The notes beneath the pieces are model-generated. The model was not told the DNA's origin. It saw nothing but the letters and a program-made list of their open reading frames with translations, and did no database searches. Below, piece after piece: positions 36,700-48,700 of a DNA stretch of 64,000 bases. Both the position numbers and the translations under genes were made by a program. This stretch comes from Metallyticus violacea (taxonomy: Eukaryota > Arthropoda > Insecta > Mantodea > Metallyticidae): NCBI GenBank assembly GCA_030762175.1, contig CM060833.1, positions 5,546,001 through 5,610,000 on the forward strand, read 5' to 3'. Each line of letters opens with the position of its first letter. The stretch's first letter is position 1.

Positions 36700-38155
36700 C
36701 TTTGTATTTGTACATGTAGATGTAGATTTTGCAACTTGAGAGAAAACAGCTCTTGGATTGGTTTTAAAAGTGTCACCAAAATCTTACTAGAATATTACAG
36801 AGATCCATATTACAAAAATATTGTAGAAGATATGTTTGAGAAATTTTGAAAGTAGAAATTTCATGTCCAATATAAGAGTCAAAATACATTTTCATTTGGA
36901 ATTTTTCCCAGGAAATCTTGGTTGTTTCAGCAAGGAGCAGGGGAAAAATTTCACAGGATATAAAGAAGATAGTAAAATGGGGAAGTGGAATGTAAACATG
37001 ATAGCAGACTATTGCTGGTCACTAAAAAGAGATGAACCAATTTTTTTTCATAAAAGGATCTCTAGAAAGTGTTCATTTCTATGGAGAAAAGAAAAGGGGG
37101 ACCAATATTCAAATATAAATAATTAAGAACAGAGAGGTCAAATGTTAATTTATACTGAAGAGCGTTGTGAATTGATTACTTACATTTAATGACAGAAGTT
37201 GATAATGTAAGTGTTAGGAAGTGTATTTTATTAATCCTCATATTGTGAAAAATTGTTACATGATGGAGGAAAAATGAGTTCCTATTTACATTCAGCAAGA
37301 TTGAATTGGGCATATTCAGATATTAGAATATAAATCCCAGGTTTTGCATACCAGTGTAATTAAAGTAAAATGTTTCATCAAATAAAACGAGTTTAATTTG
37401 CTAGCTTTAAAAATATTAAAAAATAAGTGTAATGGCAACAAATAATATTATGATATATTTGCTTAAATTAAAAATACATTTAAATGGAAATGCAGATATA
37501 CATGAATATAGGCAAAAAGAGATTCTTTAAAACTTTTGTGTATTTCATTCTCTCTCGGCCCCTGATTTTCCCATATCATTTTGAAACTAATGGATGTAAT
37601 TCAGTGACATTTGACATGGACATTTCTTGATGTATGAAAAAGTGGTAACAGAAGGGGGCAGTACTGTTCTCTAGCCCACTGTGTTGTGCATGCCTGAGAA
37701 GGTAGTTGTCAAATGGCACAAGGGAATATTTAATTTGCATAATTTTCCCTCTGGCTTTCAATATAGTGCAGCTAGATTTCTATTCACCAGGCTCTTCTGT
37801 TTGGATTACGGTAGGCCATTTATTCTGCACTAATGTTTAGCAACACAGGTGCATTCAGATTCCATCATATATAATTACAACTGGAATCATCGTTCCAGTT
37901 TTGACAGATCCTATAGGTGAACCAAACCAATACTTCATTTATCAATTCTTATTTCTGGCAAATAGAGATGCAAGCAGTGGGATAGGAGAGCAGCTGAGGA
38001 CAGCCCTAGATAATTCACAATCGCTGAGCAGTTGAAAACATACTTTGAATCCAATAATATTGCCGACTTTCTTGAAAAGCAGCAGAGAGCCTAGCTAAGA
38101 AGTAGTTAATTAATACAATGCAGATAAATTTCTTACACACTTCACTTATTGTATT
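36700..38155. other. No recognised feature
   Basis: A 96-codon plus frame at 36836-37126 and a 61-codon minus frame at 37576-37761 match nothing known to me. Confidence 0.3.
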
Positions 38156-38157
38156 TA

Positions 38158-38195
38158 ATTTGGGACATGTTTCGGGAACCAATATCCTCAGCTAT
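38158..38195 (-). mobile_element. Penelope terminus with hammerhead remnant
   Basis: Minus strand: CTGAGGA (38191-38185), a shortened stem II region, then CCCGAAACATGTCCC, which holds GAAA, the AC-AT-GT stem III and the GTC cleavage site. It abuts the mariner at 38190-38790. Confidence 0.55.
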
Positions 38196-38489
38196 TCGCC
38201 CACTGTTTTGCACAGTGAAACAGATTTTTTGCAGCCTAAAATGCTCATGCAGTATACTGTCAATACTGCCAACACTGATACAAACTTCCATACTATGCAT
38301 TTCAAAAGTAATAGATTGATTTTCCTCCACCAAGCTACTCACTCTTTGAATTGGTCTTTTGTTCACAGCTTCCTGAGGCTGACCACAGTGAGGGTTGTCT
38401 TTCAGAGTCTCTCACCCTTCTTCAAATGATCAAATCCATCGGTATCAAATGAACACACTTGATCACCATGAACATCCCAATCCCTTGTG

Positions 38490-38536
<47 letters not shown>

Positions 38537-38790
38537 TGCTTATAGCATGTGAAAATGTAGAATGTAAAGTTTTCTTTAGAAATATACATGAATTTTCACC
38601 AGCTATTGACACAGGACTGAACTCAATAGTTGTACGACAGTGACTATGCAAGTTCAAACTTGCACATATGCATATTTTGATAGTTCAAGGCCCATTGTTG
38701 CCAGCTATATTAGTTATATTTTTGTTAAACATTAGTGCTCAGAAATGGATACGCTGGTTGCAAAATGTTTTTAATTCCCCTCGTGGTCTA
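38190..38790 (-). mobile_element. Mariner relic, 5' part
   Basis: Sister of 6008-6700 in reverse. Frame at 38366-38200: RPIQRVSSLVEENQSITFEM and CISVGSIDSILHEHFRL. The 5' UTR matches down to GTCACTGTCGTACAAC and CAGCGTATCC. A 43-base T run (38491-38533) sits inside. Confidence 0.75.
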
Positions 38791-39184
38791 GTGAAAATCT
38801 ACCAATCATTTCTTCTATCATGACACTGCATTATTGACCCTAATCTTCATCCATATACTGATGTAAATGAAATCTTTCATGGGTGTTTAGTTTAGTTTAG
38901 TTCTCAGAGCATTCAGTGAGTTCATGAAGCAGCCACAGAGACCTACTAACATTGAACTTGTATGAATCAGTTAGATGAAAAAGTCCTTAATAGCTATTTT
39001 CAGAAGAATGGTACCATTTACCACACCTGTAATACCAGCATGGCTGAAATTGTTTCCTTCTTAGATAGTCTGTCATTTCTAAAGGAATTTGCCACCAATG
39101 TTACCTGGTCTTAAACCACCAATGAAATCCTTAACATTTCCCACGCACCAATGTAAGTTTGGGTAAAAAAATAGTTTAATTACA
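38791..39184. other. No recognised feature (downstream of SLC25A10)
   Basis: Nothing recognised beyond the likely end of the carrier transcript. Confidence 0.35.
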
Positions 39185-39190
39185 TTTATT
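39185..39190 (-). promoter_or_regulatory. Candidate poly(A) signal for SLC25A10
   Basis: AATAAA on the minus strand (TTTATT on plus), about 430 bases after the stop, and the first canonical hexamer I see downstream. No transcript data are available. Confidence 0.4.
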
Positions 39191-39616
39191 AATTTGTAAG
39201 TTATAAGGGGAAATTAGGAGCCGACAGCAAGTGAAACAGTCTGTATATAACACTTAATATTTACAATTCATAAATAGTCACAATATATATATCGATGTGC
39301 TAGCTTTAAAATTAAAAAAATATTTTCCATATTTCAAGTTTCACGTGGTTGAAAAGTGTTTTAGAAATGCTGGTACATATTGAAAATTAATCTGATGAAC
39401 ACAGAAATATAATATACTAACCTAAAGACCTGTATAACAGCTGAAATAGAAAATGGATATATGAGCCTGACTTCAACCACTTCTGTTTTAAGAAAGAATA
39501 TAACAGCATAAAAGTGCTGATCTTCAGGCTTATATAAAATATTTTTCATATACACAAATTACCAGATTGAGATTCTCGTTTTAGTTTTATGATAACTGCA
39601 GCCCCAAAATTCTGAT
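39191..39616 (-). other. Likely 3' UTR of SLC25A10
   Basis: AT-rich stretch between the stop and the candidate poly(A) signal; no repeat recognised. Confidence 0.4.
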
Positions 39617-39718
39617 TCACGGCTGAACTTTTGTCCCAAAGTTCTGACGCAGTTGCTCCAGGAATACAAATGTCAATATTGTATGTGGTGCCAAACGCAC
39701 AAATGCTGGAACATAACC
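39617..39718 (-). CDS. SLC25A10: SLC25A10 coding exon 6 and stop
   Basis: 102 bases, 33 codons plus TGA at 39619-39617, running GYVPAFVRLAPHTILTFVF and on through LEQLRQNFG to a TKVQP end. The acceptor follows TTCTTTTATAG. It is the sixth membrane helix and the C-terminus. In another frame the same bases stay open for 64 codons, but that frame does not resemble a carrier. Confidence 0.93.
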   Translation of the reverse strand, partial: GYVPAFVRLAPHTILTFVFLEQLRQNFGTKVQP

Positions 39719-42700
39719 CTATAAAAGAAATATAGAACATGATTGTTTGTTCAAATGCTGGCTTAAGTTAACACTTAACTCTACATAACATGCAGTCACT
39801 TTTAGTTTTTCGTTGACACAGAAAGAGGACATTGTTAGAATAAAGGAAACACAAAATATTCATTTAGATTTATGCTTATATTACACTTAAATTGTATTTA
39901 TATAAATATTCACAATGAAACTAAATAATTATGGTTTTACAATTAGCTATATATAAAAGCCAAAGAAAATATATTGCTAAATACTTTGGTGTTTAATTAG
40001 GTTCTGGATCCTAAATTCCTTTAAAAGGATGTGAAAACAGGTACTTTCAAATTTTTAGTCACACTTATTATAAACAAAAGGACAATAAATAATTTTTAAA
40101 ACATCTATCTATCCCCAGGCAAAGGAGAAAAAAAGAAGAAGACATGTTGGAAAAAAAGTTAGTATGGTCCCCCTATTCAAATGGTTGTTTTCAATGATGA
40201 ACTGAGTGTTCAAACCCAATTCAAAATTTTGTATCAATGTATCCAAAAAATAGTGAAAACATGATGTATACCTAAGATATATTTACTGCTATTATAACCA
40301 CATTTAAAATAGAGGAGTGTAACATTTAATATACTCTTTACCTCCTGTTTTATTTGATAAAGGGGATGAAACATTGAACATTAACAAAAACCACTTAATT
40401 AAAGGTAGTTTTCATTTGCATTGCTCTTCAATGAACAAATATTTACAGCTTTTTTCTATAAGATTCTTTGCTAAATTATATATGTATCTTATATACATGA
40501 TGAAATACAAGCGGTGTTCTTAAAGCTCTTGGCCTAACTCAGAGATGGCTAAATTACGATTAAACTAGATAAGAGTGCTTGATGCAACAGCGGGACTGGC
40601 CAGCAGCGCTATGTCAGTGGAGGCTATATTCTTGAGACTTTAATGTGAATTGAAATTTTGTGCAAGTAGCATGTGTTTGTTAGACGATGCAATACAGTGT
40701 ATTGGGTGAAAGTATATCAAGTGAAATGGAGCAATACAAATATTCTATTCCCCAAAGAGTATAGTTCAGATATATGATACAGAATCAGCGCTTGCTGTAA
40801 GGAGATTATTTCAAGAGGAATTTTATCGATTAGTAACTAATTTTGTGAAACGGGAAGTGTTCTTGACAGGAAACATAGACAAGCATGTACAGTACTCACA
40901 GAAGAAACTCTGAATAACGTTGGACATGCTCTGGAAAGGTCTCCTAGAAAATCAGTTCAACGTCAAAAATGCTTGAATGATGAAGGGAGGCAGTCCCAGC
41001 ATCCCATTGATGAGGTTAAAGCTGAGACAGATGCTTATTTTTAACAGTTAGTCAAATATTATTTTACTGAGAATAGTTAAAACTTGGAAAGTAGTTGGAC
41101 TAAATGTATTGATTTACAAGATGATTATGTTGGGAAGAAAAGAGGGAGGAAGGAAGGAACCTCTTAAATATTTTATTTTCATGGTCAGGCTGAAAAATTT
41201 TAAAACTGCTCTCATATGATACTTCTCTCCATCAAGAAGTTTTAAGATAAAGAAAAAAAACTTACCTTAAAAAATCCCAGCGGGCCAAGCTTTGCAGTGT
41301 AAGTTATTATATGCCACATGCTCTGAAAATGATGATTTAGAATATTAGTTCTCTAAGAATACCAATGTAAATAATTCAGTTTTAATAGCTGTAGCAAACT
41401 AAGAGGTTAACTAGAACATATAACTTAATGATGATATAAATAATCCCAGTCTTCAGCACCTAAAATTATTTGAAAAGCTCTGTTTGAATCAAGGAGTATT
41501 CTAACCTCTATTTTTGCAGATGGTTGTGAATTAATATATAGCCAAATACACACAAAGATTTTGTCAAGTACTGTAATGAGCATGGCAACTTTCTGTATAA
41601 ACATTTTCCAGGTAGGGAAAGCACAGAAAACAAAACGTACCACAGAACTTTTCATTAGCTTGGCATTGCTTGGTAAAGCAGATTTGCTATTGCATAACAC
41701 AGCACAAGCGCTAACAGTTTGGTTTGATTGACAAAGTGTGTAATAACTAAACATTTGGATTTTTAGACACTAAAAATTGGACTTTTTGGTGCCTAAAATA
41801 AGTTGCAAACTTAATAAATTAGGCCCTATTTCAGTAAAACTAGAATTTTAGGCACATATGACTAAGGCTTCTAACCTATTTATTTCATTGAAAAATAACA
41901 AATTAGCAAACTATATATAACAATTACAATTACTACAACTATCGGCAATTCCAGAAGGCGCCAAATCCAATAAAAATTTATTCCAATATGATTGACTCAG
42001 CCCCCCAGTCCCCGGTTTATCAGCAGCTACCTACTGGAACACCCAGGAGACCAGGCTCCAATCCAACCAAAAACAAAATGCAACATTACAAATAATTTAT
42101 ACATTCAATACAATATTATGTTACATTTCCTACAATACTAAGCCTTCCTTCTTTTTTAATTAAACCCGTTCGCCCAAATTTCTATCCTTGAGAGTTGCTT
42201 ATTCCTTAGGACCTTATACACACTAACAATTAGATATAGTAGAAACATCAATACCTACTGGAACATTTCCATTTCCCCCTAGTATCACCCTTGATATTTT
42301 TTCCAACAATGAAAATCCCACATCCTTATTTAGTAAATTGTTCCACTTTTAACTTTTTCCCCAGTTTCACCCAAAGCACAATATATTTTCTCCTGGGAAT
42401 CCTTCACTATTGCTATTTGACTACAAAGAGATTGATTTTTATATTCTAAGTGTTCAGTGCTTGCAGGTATGAATGAAAAGTTTGATATTATGTAGGCAAT
42501 ATCTTTTTTCAATGACGGGTCATTCAGAAACTCTTTCACTGCTTTTACACATGCTGTAGTACCGGATTCAGGTAATTCTTCAATAATCGTGACCACTTCT
42601 TTGAAATATTTAGAAAACTTCCTCATCTTTAGTTCATGTAAAGTGTACTGTACATGTTCTTCTGATATGCCTGTGGTGTCAGCTATTTCATGCATGTTAA

Positions 42701-45700
42701 ATCGTCAATTGTCCAATACCATATTGTGCACTTTCTCTTCTGTGGTTGCAGCTTTGGGATTTTCTTCACATGGATCAACTTCAAGAGAAGTATAGCCACA
42801 TTTACATTCAGCGGCCTATTTCTTTACGGTTGAAATTGAAGGAGCAGATTCCTTATAAACCAACTTTCGATGAATTTATGTTGGCCATAAACTGTCCAAA
42901 ACAAAGCATTACAGTATTCCAGTTTCTCCATTTGAATGAAACACATGCAACACGTCTATTTTCAACAGCCATTCAAACAAAGCTATTGGGTAGATCAAGT
43001 TGACAAGGCTAATGTTATTGCGAAACATGTAGCAATATGACTAAAAAAGTTATATTGATATCAACACCATCTTTGTCCAAGGCCGAGAACTTTTCACCTT
43101 ACCAAGGGTTGTAAAATAATGAATGTTCATATTTTTCTTTGACAATATATCTTTACTCATCTTCATAATTTAGATATTTCCTTGTTAGATGTAACGCACC
43201 TGTCCCAGCATTTCTGCCAGTCTTCAAAGACCTGCTAAAAATAATTTTTGACAAGTCCTTCAGAATCGATCCAGCAGCCTTCACTAATGCTTCTGATGAT
43301 GAATAATATCTCCCACAGAGGCATTTCTTCAGTTTGAAGGGGCTAAATCTGAACTAGGGAGAGTAAGGGACAAACTTCTTGTTGATTTTTGTGAGATATT
43401 CAGCAACAACATTTACAATGTGCAGCCGTACATTTTTGTGGTGCAGCTCAGCTTCTGTATGATAATGTGGCCTTTTGAATGTGATATATCCTTGCAGAGT
43501 TTTCAGGACATCTCTGTAGTATTGTCCAGTACAGTTGTGTGCAGGTACTGGTAAACCATTCCTTGAATATTGTAAAATAAGTTGACCATAACTTTTCAAG
43601 CAGAAGGAACCACTTTTGCTTTTTACGATGAAGATTTCCACACAGAGCTTTACTATTTGCTCTCAGGATCAAAATGATGTGATTACCTTTGAAAGAAACT
43701 CAGCATCTTTGTATAACATCATCTTCAACTGCACGCAAATAGGAATCAGCAGTCTTGGAACCCACCGTGTACAAACATGCCTCATGTGCAACTTTTCAAT
43801 TACCAATGCATGGGTAGCACCCAGTGAAATTTTCAAAATTTCTGAAAGTGTTCTTAATGTTATTCTCTCACAATGACAGCAGTGTTGTTAATGTTTTCTG
43901 TGGTTGGAACACAAACTAGCACCACAGTACATTATGCACTAAGCTAATCAAGTTAAACTTTAGCTCAAGAAATTATGTCTTTAAAACTATTATCATTATT
44001 TATTGAAACAGTCCTCTTATAGGATATGAAACACAACAACATAAAATAGAGTAATGCTGTATACTTACTGAAAATTCTCCTGGTTTAGCATTCATTGCTC
44101 TCGTTTTTAAAACATCAAGTGGCTGTGTTAAAGTGGTTGCTACTGCACCCTGAAAATAAATTATTTATTTATTTTGCATCGCTAATGTGCTGCACAAACT
44201 GAAAGAATAGATAGATAAAAATCATCTAAATTATTTTGGCAAATATCAGCTAAGAATCTGGTAATTTTTAAAGAAAAAATAGATGAAAAGTTCATTTATA
44301 ATATTATATGTGCTGGCTTAGGAAACATCCTGAGTAACTATTCAGGATGGAAGGTTATTGACATGTTACATTCCATACCTTTGTATGGCTTTAGAAAACA
44401 ACAACAGTTTTCTGATTTTTAAGAAAATAATAACAAATTTGTTAATAATTGCCAGGCTGCTTTTTCCAATGCATTTAACAGTAACTCATACTTTTTGTAA
44501 TCGTAAATGATCATATTTGTGTCCCTATAAATTTTCCTTCTTTCAATTCTGTTTTCTAATTTTGGGAAGTATGTTTTAATGCAGGTAAATGAAATGAACT
44601 TTTACAGGATTAACTAATTTATTTATTTATTTCAGGCATAATGTATACACTATATCATATTTCATTTCAATCTGTGGATCCTATAATGAGTTTAGTCACC
44701 TCTAAAAGTCTTAAGTTCAGAATGTAGATTTTGTCAGAAATGACATACATTATGTACATTTAATGAACTACCACACTTTTCATGTTAACAAATTTTAACT
44801 CTGGTGTAGAGTTTGTAAGAGATGGCCATTTTTTTTTTATATAATTTACTTAAAATACGAGCTTAAAAAAATAAAATTTAAAATACTTGCATCTTGAATA
44901 TTTACAAAATGGTAACTTAAAATATTTACATTTAGTATATTTATAAAACTGAATTAATTTAATAGAGAAAAATTAGTACACTTATTTTTTAATTATGTTA
45001 AAGCCTCCTCTACATAGAAGTGAGTGATAAGGCATCTCTTTTTAATGCTAAAAATTTATAGGGACACAATATGATAACTATTGTTTGAAAATTACACTAA
45101 GGTGATAATTTAAGTCGAATAAATTTCTACTACTGGATTTTGGATAATGTTAGCAATGACTCATTGACCCACATTAGTTTTTTTCATCAATGAATGATTT
45201 CATTTAAATTGCCATTAGTGAGGTACTTAAGCGCAGAAACAGCTGATTTTGTACAAGAAATACTATTGCATCACAAAAATTGGTAAATTTGTAGTTCTTT
45301 AACTTTGTATCACATTCTTCTATTTATGCTTGGGGCACATGCAGTCTGATTTAGGAATTATGCTCAGAAAGACACCCTGAATGTAGTCAGGAACTTAGTT
45401 TCATTTATTGTGGAAGTAGCTATATTTATTATGATAAAAAACATTGAAACTTTCAAGAGTGCTTGCCTCCAAATTCAATATCACATTTAATAATAGGGCT
45501 AAATCTGAACTATAAGGAGGGAGATAGACACTTTTCATATTGATTTTTTTGATATATTCAGTAACATCATTTGCATTGTGCAGCCATGCATTATTTTGGT
45601 GCAGTATCCAGTTTGTTGCAAGGGAATGTGGCCTTTTATGTGTGAGAGTTTACTTGCAGAGTTTTCAGGACATCTCTGTTACAGCCTAGTTACAGTTGTG

Positions 45701-48700
45701 TGTGTGTGTGTAATTAAGACATGCTGATAAAACATTCCTTGAATATCCAAAAATGAGATGGCCATAACTTTCCCGGCAGAAGTGACCACTTTTACTTTTT
45801 AACATGGAGATTTCCACACAGAGCTTTGTTGTTTCCTCTCAGGATCAAAATGATGTAGTCAAGTTTCATCAGCAGTGATTACCTTGAAAGACACTCCATA
45901 TCTTCCTCTAACATCATCTTTACCTGCATTCAAAACTACATGCAAATTCAGCAATCCAATAAAATGTTGAGAATTTCTCAAAGTGTTCTTAATGTAATTT
46001 GACGATGCTCTCTTGTAGCGGTGTTAATGTTTTCTTCTGTTAGAGCACAAACTGAAGTGCCAAATGATGCACCTTCCTTTGAAATTGATTGCCTTCCCTC
46101 TTTAAACATTTTAAACCATCTTCGAGCTGTGCTATAGGGAAGAACAAACTCTTCATAGGCTTCTTGTCACATTGCATAGGCATCAGTTAAAGATTTGTTG
46201 AGACAAAAGCAGAATTTCATCACAACATATTGTCCATCACATGTCAACTCCATTTTGCTGTAGGTAGAACTGAACATGTCTCAACTTGCACACCTCTCAC
46301 ATGTAGGAACTGGAAGTGATGACAATGAGTATCATGCATACACGATGCATTAAACGAACAAAATATTGTAAAGTTAAATTTTAGAATGAGCAATTATGCC
46401 TGTAAAAAAAAAATGATCATATTTATTTTGCAGCCTTGATAGTTATATCTGTTATGCTATTTTATACATTTTTTTCCCCAATCAATATCAGCCTTCTATT
46501 CTGATGAACTTGTGGGCATTTCCCCTAATGTAGCAGAATGGCAGTGGGCTTCTTGCTCCAGGGTGCTGCTGTGTTGTCCCAATGGGGATGATGCTGAAAG
46601 TGATAGGTACACAAAGGGGAACTATACCAGACCATAGTTGTTATACGGATCATCCTATGAAATAAAAATTCCCTTTGGCATATTCCTGAATTGAAACTGG
46701 GACTCCAGGAATAGAAGTGAGAAGCTCTGACCATCAACATGATTTGTGACAAGCTAAATAATGGGTGTTCTTTAGAAAGAGAAATTATCACATTGTACTT
46801 ACTGCTGTAATACTAGAGAGGAAGTGTGTCCCGAGATTATCTGTTAACCCAGTACTAAGCAGAAACTTTTTAACTTGGTCATAAAACGATAGCTGTCCTA
46901 CTGTCATAAATACTGCTCGGGAAGTTGCAGTGGATGCACCTGAGAACAACCTACGTGTGCCTTCCTCTTTATACACTCGAATCAAGCCATCAATTGCATG
47001 CCTGTAGCTGGAACATAAAATCAACAAGTAAAATTGAAAGACATGGATGAAATATTAATTGCTTGTATAAATCCACAGAATGAAAAAATATCAACAAATT
47101 CACTTTTTTCATAAGAAGCTATTAACAGTGAAGTAGTAAAATAATATTGAAGGAGTTGATTTGGCAGCATTTGTGCTATGCTTACTTGGTTTTTTAATTG
47201 GACATGTTTCTGGAACATTCATGCATTTTACATAGAGTCACTGCAAGATCCTGATATATTTACAAATTACATCATCTCTTTTTACATTAATATTTACAGT
47301 TAATATAACTTATATATAAATCTATATATTGGGCAATTCTCAACTTTGTTACATGTATTGTTGACCCATTATTGCACAGAGCATTTAAATATTAAAAAGT
47401 CACAAAATGGAGGGAAAACAGAGAATAACATTTTATAATGCTTCTTTCAACTGTAAAGCAATTCTTTATGCTGAAAAAAATGGTAACTGAAAGGCAGGAA
47501 GAGAGTTCAATGTAGCTGAGAGAAACATTTTTTTGTGGTGGCAACAGATATTAGCATTATTTACAACTAGTAGGAAGAAATTCACTGGTCCTCACAAAGG
47601 AAGATATCCTGGCATTAAAGAAAAAGTTTTGGAATTTGTACATGAAAGGAGGAAGAACAGGCAACCTGTGACTAGTGCCTTTTTTTTTCTTTGCCCTGTG
47701 TCAACTGTACCGGCAATAGCACGAGTGATGGATTTTGTCCTGCGTGCTCCAAGATGTAACAATAGTGCACGTATAAATTCTTAGTTCTGATAGTTTTATG
47801 AAACGATCATGCTTATCTGACAATATGCCAAAATCTTTTTTCTTCTTTTTTTTAATGGTGTTTTTTTTTATATATTTGTTTATTTACAGACGCTCTTTAA
47901 CATCTCAGATCATCAGCGTCCCATTCTATTCAGGGTGTGAAACAGCCGACAAATTTTGCTCAGAGGCCTCTTCTTTCAGGCTTGAGGTTCTTTTTCGTGC
48001 CGTAAATGTACGACATGGGACCCACGGCTTTACTTCCCTTCCGAAGGAAGCCATACTTAGGATTTTTATGCCCGAAAAAATCCATCGATCCTGGCCAGGT
48101 TTGAACCCGCAATCTTGGGTTTAGGAGGCAAGTATGGTTACCACTACACCACCAGGACCAACTTAATGGTGCATTATATTCAGTACATACAGTAATTGTT
48201 TATTGTAATAAGCTCTGTCAATCTTAATGCTTCAGGTAGGTTATTTTTCTTGGAGACCATGGTTTCCAGATTTAGTTTCACACTCATGTCCATATATTGT
48301 TGATTTATTTTTATTATGGATGCTCTTTAACATCTCAGGTCATCACTATCCCATTCAATTCAGGGCATGAAAAGGCTGATAAATTTTGCTGAGAGGCCTC
48401 TTTTTTCAAACTTAAGGTTCTGTTACGCACTGTACATCTAGGAAGGTCACACAGCTTTACTTCCCTTCTGAAGGAAGCCATATTTATGATTTTTACACCC
48501 AAAAAATCCATTGATCCTGGCCAGGATTGAGCCCGTTACCTTGGGTCTATAAGTCTAATATAATCTGGTGGTCCCCTAGACCACCAGACCAACCGACTCT
48601 ACATATTGTAAAGGTCAGATGGTATAATGGCAGGTTTAGTACTTATTTTTAAGATTTTATCTAAATCTTCTTTCTGTATATAATATTTATGTTTTTAATC

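Noticed and set aside
38395..38643. 82-codon frame with a phenylalanine run
   Set aside because: It is the 43-base T run within a reversed mariner relic.
39546..39740. 64-codon minus-strand frame as a separate small gene
   Set aside because: It overlaps the last SLC25A10 exon in another frame; the carrier frame gives a clear homologous C-terminus.
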